A stretch of 64,000 bases of DNA from Phosphoribacter sp037046615 (GTDB taxonomy: Bacteria > Actinomycetota > Actinomycetes > Actinomycetales > Dermatophilaceae). Below, piece by piece: positions 38,673 to 48,647 of the stretch (the stretch's first letter is position 1; each line of letters begins with the position of its first letter). The stretch lies in NCBI GenBank assembly GCA_037046615.1, contig JBAOHD010000017.1, forward strand, positions 124,001 through 188,000, read 5' to 3'. The notes under the pieces are model-generated. The model searched no databases. It had not been told where the DNA came from and saw only the letters and a list, made by a program, of their open reading frames with translations. A program made the translations under genes and the position numbers.

Positions 38673-39317
38673 TCAGCGCACGGCCGTGCGCAGGTGCGGC
38701 TTCGCCTCCATGCCGGTGAGGCCGTTCCACGCGAGATTGACCAAATGGGCTGCGACAGTGGCCTTTTTGTGACGACGGTTTTCCAGCCACCACTGTCCCG
38801 TGAGTGCCACCATGCCGACGAGCATCTGGGCGTACATCGGCGCGGTCTTGGGGTCGAGTTTGCGCCGCTGGAACTCCTCGGCGAGCAGATGCTCCACCTG
38901 TCCGGCGATGTCGCCGATGAGACTGGCGAAGGACCCGGTCGACTGACCGGGAGGCGAATCCCGCACGAGGATCCGGAACCCGTCGGTCGAGCCCTCGATG
39001 TAGTCCAGGAGAGCCAAAGCGGCACTCTCGACGATCGAGCGGGTCGACTGGGCGCTGGACAGGGCGTCGGTCACACCCGACAGCAGTGCCGCCATCTCGC
39101 GGTCGACCACGACGGCATACAAGCCCTCCTTGCCCCCGAAGTGCTCGTAGACGACCGGCTTGCTCACCCCGGCCTTCGCGGCGATCTCCTCGACGGTCGT
39201 TGCCTCGAAGCCCCGCTCGGCGAAGATCGACCGGCCGACCCCGATGAGCTGCTCGCGGCGTTCGGTGCCGCTCATCCGCGGACGACGGGTCGAGGATGCC
39301 GGAGGGGGAGGGGTCAC
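38673..39317 (-). CDS. TetR-family transcriptional regulator
   Basis: This regulator has the helix-turn-helix in residues about 15-60 (SIFAERGFEATTVEEIAAKAGVSKPVVYEHF region) and a C-terminal ligand domain. The GTG start at 39317 gives 214 residues and has AGGGA about 12 bases upstream; the ATG at 39275 (200 residues, MSGTERREQL) is an alternative. An array of 11-base repeats with CTGATCAG palindromes begins 14 bases upstream of the GTG and is the obvious candidate operator. The C-terminal motif QWWLENRRHKKATVAAHLVNLAWNGL is typical of actinobacterial members near lipid or efflux genes; the target is unknown. Confidence 0.88.
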   Translation of the reverse strand: MTPPPPASSTRRPRMSGTERREQLIGVGRSIFAERGFEATTVEEIAAKAGVSKPVVYEHFGGKEGLYAVVVDREMAALLSGVTDALSSAQSTRSIVESAALALLDYIEGSTDGFRILVRDSPPGQSTGSFASLIGDIAGQVEHLLAEEFQRRKLDPKTAPMYAQMLVGMVALTGQWWLENRRHKKATVAAHLVNLAWNGLTGMEAKPHLRTAVR

Positions 39318-39330
39318 GCGGCCATTGTCC

Positions 39331-39385
39331 CTGATCAGTCGCTGATCAGTCGCTGATGAGCCGCTGATCAGCCGCTGACTGGCCC
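39331..39385. repeat. 11-bp tandem repeat array upstream of tetR
   Basis: The units are CTGATCAGTCG (39331), CTGATCAGTCG (39342), CTGATGAGCCG (39353), CTGATCAGCCG (39364) and a degenerate CTGACTGGCCC (39375). The core CTGATCAG is palindromic, and the 11-base period places each site on nearly the same DNA face. Position directly before the TetR start suggests cooperative operator binding. Confidence 0.7.
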
Positions 39386-39491
39386 CTGGTCGCGGCCCCC
39401 GTCGTCGGTCGCAAAGGGGCGGTGGTGTCACCGGGAGGCCCGGTTCCGGGCTACCCTTGCTCCTCGTCCGGCCGCGACGGCGCACGGACGT

Positions 39492-39570
39492 TCCCCGGTT
39501 GGTCTGCTGGCAGGGCCCGCCTGACTTTGAATCAGGACTAGCGACGGTGGTTCGATTCCACCCCGGGGAG
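39492..39570 (+). tRNA. tRNA-Gln (anticodon TTG)
   Basis: The acceptor arms TCCCCGG (39492-39498) and CCGGGGA (39563-39569) pair perfectly. The anticodon stem-loop is CCTGA-CTTTGAA-TCAGG with anticodon TTG, and the T arm is GGTGG-TTCGATT-CCACC. The D arm GGTC/GGCC can form. The variable loop (about 9 bases) is somewhat long. The discriminator base is G, and CCA is not encoded. It lies between tetR and glmU. Confidence 0.88.
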
Positions 39571-39639
39571 CCCGGAGCGCGTCGGGGTGCCCAGCGCGGA
39601 CGTCGGGCGGTCCGAAGGAGGCCGGTAGACTCCAGGTTC

Positions 39640-40827
39640 GTGACTGACTCTCGGCCGGCCGCTGTCATCGTCCTGGCGGCAGGTGAAGGCACCCGGATGA
39701 AGTCGGACCTGCCGAAGGTGCTCCACACCATCGGCGGGCGTTCCCTTCTCGGTCACGCCATCGCCGCCGCCCGCGCCCTCGACCCCGTGCACCTCGCCGT
39801 CGTGGTCCGTCACGAACGCGACCGCGTGGCCGCGCACATCCGCGAGTGTGAGCCCTCGTGCGTGATCGCTGACCAGGACGAGATCAAGGGCACGGGGCGT
39901 GCGGTCGAGTGCGGGCTGGACGCGCTGCCACCAGGACTGGCCGGCACCGTCGTCGTCACCTACGGTGATGTCCCGCTGCTGTCCGGCACCACGCTGCGCG
40001 ACCTCGTGCGAGCGCACGAGGAGGGCGGGTATGCCGCGACGGTCGCCACGGCATACGTGCCCGATCCTTCGGGTTATGGCCGGATCGTCCGCGAGGACGA
40101 CGGCTCGGTCGCTCGCATCGTGGAGCACAAGGACGCGACCGAGGACGAGCTCGCGATCACCGAGATCAACTCCGGCATCTACGCCTTCGACGGCGCGCAG
40201 CTGCACGCTGCCCTGGGGAAGATCACCACAGACAACAGCCAGCGTGAGAAATACCTCACCGACGTCCTCGCGATCGAGCGTGCCGCGGGGCTCCAGGTCG
40301 GTGCCTTCGTGCTCGCCGATATCTGGCAGTGCGAAGGCGTTAACGACAAGGTCCAGCTCGCCCGGCTCGGCGCCGAGCTCAACCGGCGCACCGTCGAGCA
40401 GGTCATGCGGGACGGGGCGATTGTCATCGATCCGGCGACGACGTGGATCGACGCCGAAGTCAGCGTCGGCACCGACACCGTGATCCACCCCAACTCGCAA
40501 CTACTCGGCGCCACGACCGTCGGCGCCCGCGCGACGATCGGCCCCGACACCACGCTGCGCGACATGGAGGTCGGCGACGAGGCCCACCTCGTGCGCACGC
40601 ACGCCGCGCTCTCGGTCGTCGGCCCCGGCGCACTCGTCGGCCCCTGGGTGCACCTCCGACCCGGCACCGAGATTGCCGCCGACACCACCGTCGGGAGTTT
40701 CGTCGAGATGCGCAATGCGCAGACCGACGTCGGCCAGCACATCGGCCCCCTGGCCGTCGTGACCGAGGACCTGATACCCAGCACCACCGCGGGCGACCGA
40801 GCCCCAGGACAGGGGAGTTTGTCGTGA
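39640..40827 (+). CDS. glmU: Bifunctional GlmU, C-terminally shortened
   Basis: GlmU makes UDP-N-acetylglucosamine for the cell wall. The N-terminal uridyltransferase domain is intact (AVIVLAAGEGTRMKSDLPKVLHTIGGRSLLGH, TYGDVPLL). The left-handed beta-helix begins at about residue 260 but stops after HLRPGTEIAADTTVGSFVEMRNAQTD. The protein is 395 residues against about 480 for the family. It lacks the acetyltransferase His segment and the NYDG loop. The tail GPLAVVTEDLIPSTTAGDRAPGQGSLS is unrelated. Either a deletion or an assembly error has removed about 90 codons; no single frameshift restores them. The GTG start is weakly supported; AAGGAGG lies 19 bases upstream. The stop overlaps the prs GTG. 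Confidence 0.85.
   Translation: MTDSRPAAVIVLAAGEGTRMKSDLPKVLHTIGGRSLLGHAIAAARALDPVHLAVVVRHERDRVAAHIRECEPSCVIADQDEIKGTGRAVECGLDALPPGLAGTVVVTYGDVPLLSGTTLRDLVRAHEEGGYAATVATAYVPDPSGYGRIVREDDGSVARIVEHKDATEDELAITEINSGIYAFDGAQLHAALGKITTDNSQREKYLTDVLAIERAAGLQVGAFVLADIWQCEGVNDKVQLARLGAELNRRTVEQVMRDGAIVIDPATTWIDAEVSVGTDTVIHPNSQLLGATTVGARATIGPDTTLRDMEVGDEAHLVRTHAALSVVGPGALVGPWVHLRPGTEIAADTTVGSFVEMRNAQTDVGQHIGPLAVVTEDLIPSTTAGDRAPGQGSLS
40028..40057. repeat. Inverted motif pair inside glmU
   Basis: GTATGCCG (40029-40036) and CGGCATAC (40049-40056), 12 bases apart, lie in the coding region and are read as GYAATVATAYV. Both Tyr-Ala and Ala-Tyr use codons (TAT, GCA) otherwise rare here. Confidence 0.75.
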
Positions 40828-41804
40828 GCGCGATCCGCCGCAAGCCCAAGCGTCACCTGATGCTCTTCACGGGAAGGGCACACCCAGCGTTGGCGCAGGC
40901 CGTCGCGGCGGATATCGGCACTCAACTCGTGCCGACCCAGGCCTATGAGTTCGCCAACGGCGAGATCTACGTCCGCTACGAGGAGTCGGTCCGCGGCTGC
41001 GATGCCTTCGTCATCCAGAGCCACACCGTGCCGATCAACGAGTGGATCATGGAGCAGCTCATCATGGTCGACGCCCTCAAGCGGGCCTCGGCCAAGCGCA
41101 TCACGGTGGTGCTCCCGTTCTACGGCTATGCCCGTCAGGACAAGAAACACCGTGGGCGCGAACCCATTTCGGCGCGGCTCATGGCCGACCTCTTCCGCAC
41201 CGCCGGGGCCGACCGGCTCATCGCGGTCGACCTGCACACCGCCCAGATCCAGGGGTTCTTCGACGGCCCCGTCGACCACCTTATGGCCCTGCCGCTGCTC
41301 GCCGACTATGTCGCGGACAAATACGGCGCGAAAAAGCTGGCCGTGGTCTCGCCCGATGCCGGTCGGATCAAGGTCGCGGAGCAGTGGTCAGCCCGCCTCG
41401 GTGGCGCCCCACTGGCCTTTGTCCACAAGACTCGCGACATCAACCGGCCCAACGAGAGCGTCGCCAACCGCGTCGTCGGCTCGGTCAAGGGCCGCATCTG
41501 CATCCTCGTCGACGACATGATCGACACCGCCGGCACGATCACCAAGGCCGCCGACGCGATCATGGCCGAAGGCGCCGCCGGGGTCATCGTCGCGGCGACC
41601 CACGCAATCCTGTCCGGCCCGGCCGTCGAGCGCCTCAAGGCCAGCTGCATCAAGGAAGTCATCGTCACCGACACCCTGCCGATCCCCCCCGACCACACCT
41701 TCGACAAGCTCACCGTCCTGTCGATCGCGCCGCTCATCAGCCGCGCCATCCAAGAGGTCTTCGCCGACGGTTCGATCACGAGCCTGTTCGACGGTCGGGC
41801 GTGA
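40824..41804 (+). CDS. prs: Ribose-phosphate pyrophosphokinase
   Basis: This 326-residue PRPP synthase transfers pyrophosphate from ATP to ribose-5-phosphate for nucleotide, His and Trp synthesis. Motifs are FANGEIYVRYEESVRGCDAFVIQS, the flexible-loop YARQDKKHRGREPISARL, and the PRPP-binding ILVDDMIDTAGTITKAADAI. The GTG start overlaps the glmU stop, the normal actinobacterial glmU-prs pair. The gene is intact, unlike several neighbours. Confidence 0.96.
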   Translation: MSAIRRKPKRHLMLFTGRAHPALAQAVAADIGTQLVPTQAYEFANGEIYVRYEESVRGCDAFVIQSHTVPINEWIMEQLIMVDALKRASAKRITVVLPFYGYARQDKKHRGREPISARLMADLFRTAGADRLIAVDLHTAQIQGFFDGPVDHLMALPLLADYVADKYGAKKLAVVSPDAGRIKVAEQWSARLGGAPLAFVHKTRDINRPNESVANRVVGSVKGRICILVDDMIDTAGTITKAADAIMAEGAAGVIVAATHAILSGPAVERLKASCIKEVIVTDTLPIPPDHTFDKLTVLSIAPLISRAIQEVFADGSITSLFDGRA

Positions 41805-42764
41805 GGGCCGCGGCGACACAATCCCGCGTCACGCTCGATCTCGGGCTCCTCGCCGCGGTCATCTCGGCGGCTGCCTTCGCGAGCTCAGGTCCCTTCGCCA
41901 AGTCCCTCCTCGTGACCGGCTGGTCGCCCACGACGATCGTCACCTTGCGCATCGGGATCGCGGCCCTGGCCCTGGCGATCCCGACGGCTCTCGCGCTGCG
42001 CTCGCGGCCAGGTGCCGTCCGGTCGAGCAGGGGGATGATCCTGGCCTACGGCCTCATGTCCGTCGCGGGCTGCCAGGTCGCCTACTTCAATGCAGTCGCC
42101 CGCATGCCGGTCGCGGTGGCGCTCCTGCTCGAATACCTCGGCATCCTGCTCGTCGTGCTGTGGGTGTGGGCACGGACCCGCGTCCGGCCCCCGGCCACGA
42201 CGGTCCTCGGCGGGGTCCTCGCGATGGCGGGCCTCGCGATTGTCCTCGACGTCGCGGGAGCGGGCGCGAGCGCGATCGACCCGATCGGTTTCCTTCTGGG
42301 GCATCGGCGCGGCGGTCGGCCTCGCAGCCTTCTTCGTCGTCGCGGCACATCCGTCGACCGACCTCCCGCCGGTCGCGCTCGCCTGCCTCGGCATGGGCGT
42401 CGGCACGGTCGCCCTGGTCGCACTCCAACTCGTGCGGGCCCTCCCCTCGGGGTGGGCGACAGCCGACGTCGTCATCGCGGGCGCCAACCTGCCCTGGTAT
42501 GCCGCGATCCTCGAGCTCGCGCTCATCGCAGCCGCCGCGGCATACCTGCTCGGCACCATCGGGGCCCGCGCTCTGGGATCGACGGTCGCGTCTTTCGTCG
42601 GGCTCACCGAAGTGCTCTTCGCGGTGATCCTCGCCTGGCTCCTGCTCGGTGAACTCCCGGGCCCGGCGCAACTCGCCGGCGGCGCGCTGATCCTCGCAGG
42701 GGTCGTCGCCGTGCGGATCGGTGAGCTGCGTCCGGCCCGGATTTCGCGGCGTCTGGCGCGATAG
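41801..42764 (+). CDS. EamA-family transporter (frameshifted)
   Basis: This is a ten-helix drug/metabolite transporter of about 320 residues once a single-base frameshift is repaired. The first frame (GTG at 41801, overlapping the prs stop) runs through LDLGLLAAVISAAAFASSG to DPIGFLLG. The rest (GIGAAVGLAAFFVVAAHPS to the C-terminus) is in the next frame. An extra T in TTCCTTCTGG (about 42294) explains the break; removing it gives FLWGIGAAV and a length divisible by three. Two EamA repeats are then complete, each ending in the LLGELPGPAQLAGGALI-type motif. A true pseudogene is possible but less likely given the clustered indels nearby. Confidence 0.75.
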
Positions 42765-42928
42765 GTAAGATCATCGGGTTGCCTCGGCGAGGGACGTGCC
42801 ACGTGTGGCGTCCGTGATCGACGTGGGTGGGAGCCTCCGCCCGCGCGTGCCGCGCCCCGCGTCGAGGCCCACGCACCTCCCGTCTGACTTGCCCCACTCG
42901 CCCCACTCACGTGTGCCAGGAGATATCC

Positions 42929-43546
42929 ATGTCCGAGATTTCCCTCCCCGCCGAGCGCCGCACCGCGTTCGGTAAGGGTGCCGCCCGAAAGATCCGCCGC
43001 GACAACAAGATTCCCGCGGTCCTCTACGCCCACGGCAGCGACCCCATCCACATCACGCTCCCCGGCCACGCGACGATGATGGCGCTCAAGACCGCCAACG
43101 TCCTGCTGTCGATCGAGCTCGAGGGCAAGAGCCAGCTCGCCCTGGCCAAGGACGTCCAGCGTGACCCGATCAAGCCGGTCATCGAGCACGTTGACCTCGT
43201 CATGGTCAAGCGCGGCGAGAAGGTCGTCGTCGACGTCCCGGTCCAGATCGAGGGCGAGGCCAAGTCCGACACCGTCGTCACCCTTGAGCGCCAGACGCTG
43301 CAGTTGCAGGTCGAGGCCACCAACATCCCCGCGGCGGTCATCGTCTCCGTCGAGGACGCCGAGGTGGGCACGATGTTCCACGCCGGCGACATCGCGCTGC
43401 CCGAGGGTGCCGAGCTCATCGACGAAGCCGATGTCCTCGTCGTCAACGTCTCCGCGCAGATCTCCCAGGAAGAACTCGACGCCGACCTGGACGGCGACGA
43501 GGCCCCAGAGGCTGCGCCCGCCCCCGAGGCGACCGAGTCCGAGTAA
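42929..43546 (+). CDS. rplY: 50S ribosomal protein L25 (CTC form)
   Basis: This 205-residue general-stress-type L25 has an N-terminal 5S rRNA-binding domain (LPAERRTAFGKGAARKIRRDNKIPAVLYAHG) and a C-terminal beta domain ending in an acidic tail (EELDADLDGDEAPEAAPAPEATESE region). The ATG is preceded by CCAGGAGATATCC, an excellent ribosome-binding site. An independent promoter probably lies in the 164 bases upstream. A strong hairpin follows 43 bases after the stop. Confidence 0.95.
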   Translation: MSEISLPAERRTAFGKGAARKIRRDNKIPAVLYAHGSDPIHITLPGHATMMALKTANVLLSIELEGKSQLALAKDVQRDPIKPVIEHVDLVMVKRGEKVVVDVPVQIEGEAKSDTVVTLERQTLQLQVEATNIPAAVIVSVEDAEVGTMFHAGDIALPEGAELIDEADVLVVNVSAQISQEELDADLDGDEAPEAAPAPEATESE

Positions 43547-43589
43547 TCGCGGTCATCAGGCCTGCTCGCAGGTCCGGACCACGGCTCAC

Positions 43590-43625
43590 CGGGAGGGGAC
43601 ACCGCGTCGTCGGTGGCCCCTCCCG
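43590..43625 (+). terminator. Hairpin terminator after rplY
   Basis: The stem is CGGGAGGGG (43590-43598) with CCCCTCCCG (43617-43625), one A-G mismatch, then CACCG/CGGTG, closing on a six-base loop. It is very stable but has no U-run. It lies between rplY and pth. Confidence 0.6.
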
Positions 43626-43684
43626 CGCCGTTGCGCCGGTCTGCGTGCCGGCCACCATCAAGCGGATGCTCACGGGAGGGTGAC

Positions 43685-44332
43685 ATGGGAGCCTGGGTCG
43701 TCGTCGGTCTGGGGAACCCCGGCCCCAAATACGCCGCCAACCGCCACAACGTCGGGGCCATGGTCGTCGGCCAGCTCGCCCGCCGGTATGCCGGTGGGCG
43801 AAACCCCAGCTCGGCCGCGGCCGAGCCGGCGCTGACCACCGATCTCTCGGCCCTCTCGGCGCATAAGACGCGCGCTGCAGTGGCCTCGGTGCGTCTCGGG
43901 ACCATGCCGGGCGGCGCTCCGGGGCCGGCCACGATCCTCGCCGTGCCGACGGCATACATGAACGTCTCCGGCGGTCCGGTCAAGGCGCTGCTCACCTACT
44001 ACTCGTGCCCGATCGAGCAGGTCGTCGTCGTCCACGACGAACTCGACCTGCCCGCCGGCACCGTCCGGCTCAAACTCGGTGGCGGGGAGGGCGGTCACAA
44101 CGGTCTCCGGTCGATCACGAGCGCTCTCGGCACCCGTGACTACCACCGGGTCCGCGTCGGCATCGGTCGGCCTCCCGGACGGATGGACCCGGCTGACTTC
44201 GTCCTGCGCGACTTCAGCGCCACCGAACGCGCCGACCTCGGCGTGACCATCGTCGATGCCGCCGACGCCGTCGAGGCGCTCGTCCGCGACGGTCTCGCCG
44301 CGGCGCAGCTTCGCTTCCACTCGCCGAACTGA
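43685..44332 (+). CDS. pth: Peptidyl-tRNA hydrolase
   Basis: This 215-residue enzyme cleaves peptidyl-tRNA released from stalled ribosomes. The catalytic His lies in NRHNVGAMVV near residue 20. Other signatures are VAVPTAYMNVSGGPVK, VVHDELDLPAGTVRLKLGGGEGGHNGLRSI and RVGIGRPPGRMDPADFVL. The ATG follows GGGAGGGTGAC. It is followed by mfd after 49 bases, a conserved rplY-pth-mfd order in actinobacteria. Confidence 0.95.
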   Translation: MGAWVVVGLGNPGPKYAANRHNVGAMVVGQLARRYAGGRNPSSAAAEPALTTDLSALSAHKTRAAVASVRLGTMPGGAPGPATILAVPTAYMNVSGGPVKALLTYYSCPIEQVVVVHDELDLPAGTVRLKLGGGEGGHNGLRSITSALGTRDYHRVRVGIGRPPGRMDPADFVLRDFSATERADLGVTIVDAADAVEALVRDGLAAAQLRFHSPN

Positions 44333-44381
44333 GGACCCCCCCTCATGCCCGCTGTGCCCGCTAGTGCCCGCTACGCCTGCT

Positions 44382-47300
44382 ATGACCGCACCACCGGTCA
44401 CGATGGGCTCCCTCGCGCCCCTGCGGGCTGACTGGTCCGCGCGGGCCACCGGCGCTCGGCTCGTCACGGCGGTCACCGAAGCGCGCCCGCTGCGCGCCGA
44501 CGTCACGATGTCGCCGGGCACTCGCGCGATCGCCCTGGCCACCCTCATCGCGGCCGACCCGTCGAGCACTGTGCTCGCCGTCACCGCGACCACGCGGGAG
44601 GCCGAGGACCTCGCCGCCGCCCTCCGCGAACTCGTCGACCCTGACGTCGTCGACATCTTCCCCAGTTGGGAAACCCTTCCGCACGAACGCCTTTCGCCCC
44701 GATCAGACACGGTCGGTCGTCGCCTTGCCGTCCTCCGACGGCTCACTCACCCTGATCCGGACGACGCGGCATACGGGCCCTTGCAGGTCGTCGTCGCACC
44801 CATCCGGGCGGTCATGCAGCCGTTGGCCCCCGGGCTCGGGGACCTCGAGCCGGTCGCGCTGCGACCGGGTGACGAGCGCCCGCTCGACGAGGTCGTCGAG
44901 GCACTTGCCGCCGCCGCCTATTCGCGCACGGACATGGTCGAGCGGCGCGGGCGAGTTCGCCGTCCGGGGCGGGATCATCGACGTCTTCCCGCCCACCGAG
45001 GACCACCCGCTGCGCGTCGAGTTCTGGGGTGACACGGTCGAGGAGATCCGCTGGTTCCGGGTCGCCGACCAGCGTTCGCTCGAGGTGGCCGGACAGGCGG
45101 GCTCTGGGCACCTCCGTGTCGCGAGCTCCTCCTGACGCCGCAGGTGCGCGAGCGAGCCGAAGCCCTGGCCGAACGGCTGCCTGGGATTGCCGACCTGCTG
45201 GCCAAGGTCGCGGCGGGGATTGCCGTCGAGGGCATGGAGTCACTGACGCCTGCGCTCATCGGTGACGACCTCGAGAGCGTGCTCGCGGTGCTGCCTCGCG
45301 GCAGTCGGGTCGTCACGTGCGACCCTGAACGCATCCGCCTGCGCGCCCGCGACCTCGTCGCCACGAGTGAGGAGTTCCTCGACGCCGGCTGGTCGAGCAG
45401 CCGCCGCCGGCAGCGCAGTCCCGGTCGACCTGCGGGCCGTCCTCGGGCAGGGATCGTATGCGTCCCTGGCCGCGCTCCGGGACGAAGCCCTCAGTCTCGG
45501 TATGCCGTGGTGGCAGTTCACGCCCTTCGCCGCTGACGCCGCGAGCGACGACCCCGATGGCAGCGCTGATTCGGCTGGCCCCCACGGCATCCCGTCGGAC
45601 GAGGACGAGCAACCGGTCACGCTCGACCTCGGCACCCGTGACACCCCCCGATACCGGGGCGACACCGAGGCCGCCATCCGCGATATCCAGACCTGGCTCG
45701 CCGCCGGGCGCACCGTCGCCGTCGTCACCGAAGGTCCCGGGCTCGCTCGGCGGGTCGTCGAGGTGCTGGGCGAGCACGGCATACCCGCTCGGGTGTCGAC
45801 CGATGGGCTGGCTCCGGCGTCCGTCGTCTCGGTGACGACGGGAGCGGTCGGGCCGGGCTTCGTCGATGCCGCTGCGGGCTTCGTCATGGTCACCGAGACC
45901 GATCTCACCGGGGGGACAGGCCAGGGGACCTCGACTCGCGACATGCGCCGGATGCCCTCGCGGCGCCGCGCCCAGGTCGACCCGCTTGCACTGCGGCCGG
46001 GCGATTACGTCGTCCACGAGCAGCACGGGGTCGGACGCTTCGTCGAGATGATGCAGCGGACCGTCGGGGGCGCGACCCGGGAGTACGTCGTCCTGGAGTA
46101 TGCCGCGAGCAAGAGAGGCCAACCCGGGGACCGGCTGTATGTCCCGACCGACCAACTCGACCAGGTCACGAAATACGTCGGGGGAGAGCTGCCGACCCTT
46201 CACCGCCTCGGTGGCTCGGACTGGGCGCAGACCAAAGCGCGCGCCCGCAAACACGTCAAGCAGATCGCCGCCGACCTCATCAAGCTGTATTCGGCCCGGA
46301 TGGCGTCCAAGGGGCACGCCTTCGCGCCCGATACCCCCTGGCAGCGGGAGCTCGAGGACGCCTTCGCCTATGTCGAGACGCCCGACCAGCTCTCGAGCAT
46401 CGACGAGGTCAAGGCCGACATGGAGCGAGAGGTCCCGATGGACCGGCTTATCTGTGGCGACGTCGGCTACGGCAAGACGGAGATCGCCGTGAGAGCTGCC
46501 TTCAAGGCGGTGCAGGACGGCAAGCAGGTCGCCGTCCTGGTCCCGACGACCCTCCTGGTCCAGCAACACCAGCAGACCTTCTCCGAGCGCTACGCCCCGT
46601 TCCCTGTCACCGTGCGCGCCTTGTCACGGTTCCAGTCGGACACCGAGGCCACGGCTGTCGTTGCCGGTCTCGCCGACGGCACGGTCGACGTCGTCATCGG
46701 GACGCACCGGTTGCTCACCGACCGGGTGAAGTTCAAGGATCTCGGCCTCGTCATCGTCGACGAGGAACAACGTTTCGGCGTCGAACACAAAGAACTCCTC
46801 AAGGGGATGCGCACCGCCGTCGACGTCCTGTCGATGTCGGCCACGCCCATCCCGCGCACGCTCGAGATGGCCGTCACCGGCATCCGCGAGATGTCGACGC
46901 TCGCCACGCCTCCGGAAGAGCGCCACCCGGTGCTGACCTTCGTCGGGGCCTACGACGAGAAGCAGATCACCGCGGCCTTGCGGCGAGAACTCCTGCGCGA
47001 AGGCCAGGTCTTCTACGTCCACAACCGGGTCCAGTCCATCGAGCGCACCGCCGCCAAGCTGCGTGAGCTCGTCCCCGAGGCCCGCATCGCCACCGCTCAC
47101 GGCAAGATGGGCGAAGGCAAGCTCGAGCAGGTCGTCATCGACTTCTGGGAGAAGCGATTTGACGTGCTCGTGTGCACGACGATCGTCGAGACCGGCCTGG
47201 ACATCTCCAACGCCAACACCCTCATCGTCGAGCGCGCCGACCTGCTCGGGCTCTCCCAGTTGCACCAGCTGCGCGGTCGGGTGGGCCGCAGCCGCGAGCG

Positions 47301-48024
47301 GGCCTACTCGTACTTCCTCTTCCCACCCGAGAAGCCCCTCACCGAGACCGCGCACGACCGGCTCCAGACCATCGCCAGCCACACCGAACTCGGCGCGGGC
47401 ATGGCAGTGGCGATGAAAGACCTTGAGATCCGCGGGGCCGGCAACCTCCTCGGCGGTGAGCAGTCCGGCCACATCGAAGGAGTGGGTTTCGACCTCTACG
47501 TCCGGCTCGTCGGCGAAGCGGTCGCCACCTTCAAGGGCGAGGCCGAAACCGGGCCGGCCGAGGTCAAGATCGAACTCCCCGTCGACGCTCATCTGCCGCA
47601 CGATTACGTCCCGGGAGAGCGGCTGCGCCTCGAGGCCTATCAAAAGCTCGCCTCTGTCACCGACGAAGCCGGAGTGACGGCGATCGAGGAGGAGCTGCGC
47701 GACCGCTACGGGGCGCCGCCCGAGCCGGTGATCAATCTGTTCGAGGTGGCGCGGTTGCGCACCGTGGCGCGACGCGCGGGCCTGGCCGATGTCTCGGTGC
47801 AGGGCACTTTCGTGCGCTTCGGCCCGGTCCGGGCGGTCGAATTCCCCGACAGCCGCCGCGTGCGGTTGGCCCGCGTCTATCCCGGATCGATTGTCAAAGA
47901 GACCCTCGATGTCATCCTCGTGCCCAAACCGATGACCGCGCGCGTCGGCGGTCAGCCACTGCGCGACAAGGCCGTGCTCCGGTGGGCTGCCGATGTCGTG
48001 CGGCATACCCTGCTCGACCCGTGA
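44382..48024 (+). CDS. mfd: Transcription-repair coupling factor Mfd (three frameshifts)
   Basis: Mfd displaces stalled RNA polymerase and recruits UvrA. The repaired length is about 1213 residues, normal for the family. The UvrB-like domain starts at MTAPPVTMG (ATG 44382). Frame breaks occur at about 44950 (extra G before CGAGTTC), 45100 (one G missing in GCGGG before CTCTGG) and 45396 (extra base in GGTCGAGCAG). The RNAP-interaction domain (LALRPGDYVVHEQHGVGRF) and helicase motifs (ICGDVGYGKTEIAVRAAFKA, IVDEEQRFGVEHKE, SMSATPIPRTLEMA, QLRGRVGRSRERAYSYF) are intact downstream. The compensating pattern and complete domains indicate sequencing errors rather than gene decay. Confidence 0.88.
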
Positions 48025-48113
48025 CCGAAGCGCCGCCGTCGTGCGGCAGAATGACCAGTGGCGCCCGCTCGCAGCCGTGGCGCCGGCTCCGTGCCGATCG
48101 AAAGGACCTGTCG

Positions 48114-48635
48114 ATGACCGCTCGCATCAGGACGTCCGTGCTGGGCGCGACCCTGCTCGTCGGGAGCCTCGGGCTCACCGCGTGCGCCGGCGCGGGCCGC
48201 CCCGGGACCGTCGCGGAGGTCAACGGCACGACGATCTCGGCCAAGGCGCTCGCGAAGACCACCGAGCAGATCCGGCTCATCGACCCCAAGGTCACCGAAT
48301 CCGCGACCCTGGCCTGGATGATCCTCACCCCCTTCGTCAACGCCAAGGTGGCCGAAAAGCAGGCGTGGCTGCCCGACGAGGAATACAACGCTCGCCTCGA
48401 GCAGATCCCGGGCGCCACCGATCTCACGAAGGGCGTCCTGCAGGCCAACACCTCGGTGGCCTATCTCGCGGCCGCCGACAAGGAAGACATCCTCGACCAG
48501 CTCGCCAAGGCATCGGTGCAGGTCGACCCCCGCTTCGGCAGCTTCGACCCCGACCGGGCGGCCTTCGTCATGAAGACCCCCAACTGGATCGTCCCGCCGG
48601 CGGCGCCGACCGGTCCCGCAGCGCCGGCCCAGTAG
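48114..48635 (+). CDS. SurA-N-like lipoprotein
   Basis: This 173-residue secreted protein has a signal peptide ending in the lipobox LTAC (Cys about residue 24), so it should be lipid-anchored outside the membrane. The mature start GTVAEVNGTTISAKALAKTTEQI resembles the SurA N-terminal chaperone domain found in actinobacterial lipoproteins, but the peptidyl-prolyl isomerase domain is absent. AAAGGA lies about ten bases before the ATG. It sits between mfd and mazG and may be co-transcribed. The function is inferred: a folding helper or substrate-binding lipoprotein. Confidence 0.8.
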   Translation: MTARIRTSVLGATLLVGSLGLTACAGAGRPGTVAEVNGTTISAKALAKTTEQIRLIDPKVTESATLAWMILTPFVNAKVAEKQAWLPDEEYNARLEQIPGATDLTKGVLQANTSVAYLAAADKEDILDQLAKASVQVDPRFGSFDPDRAAFVMKTPNWIVPPAAPTGPAAPAQ

Positions 48636-48647
48636 CCGGCCTCCTCG

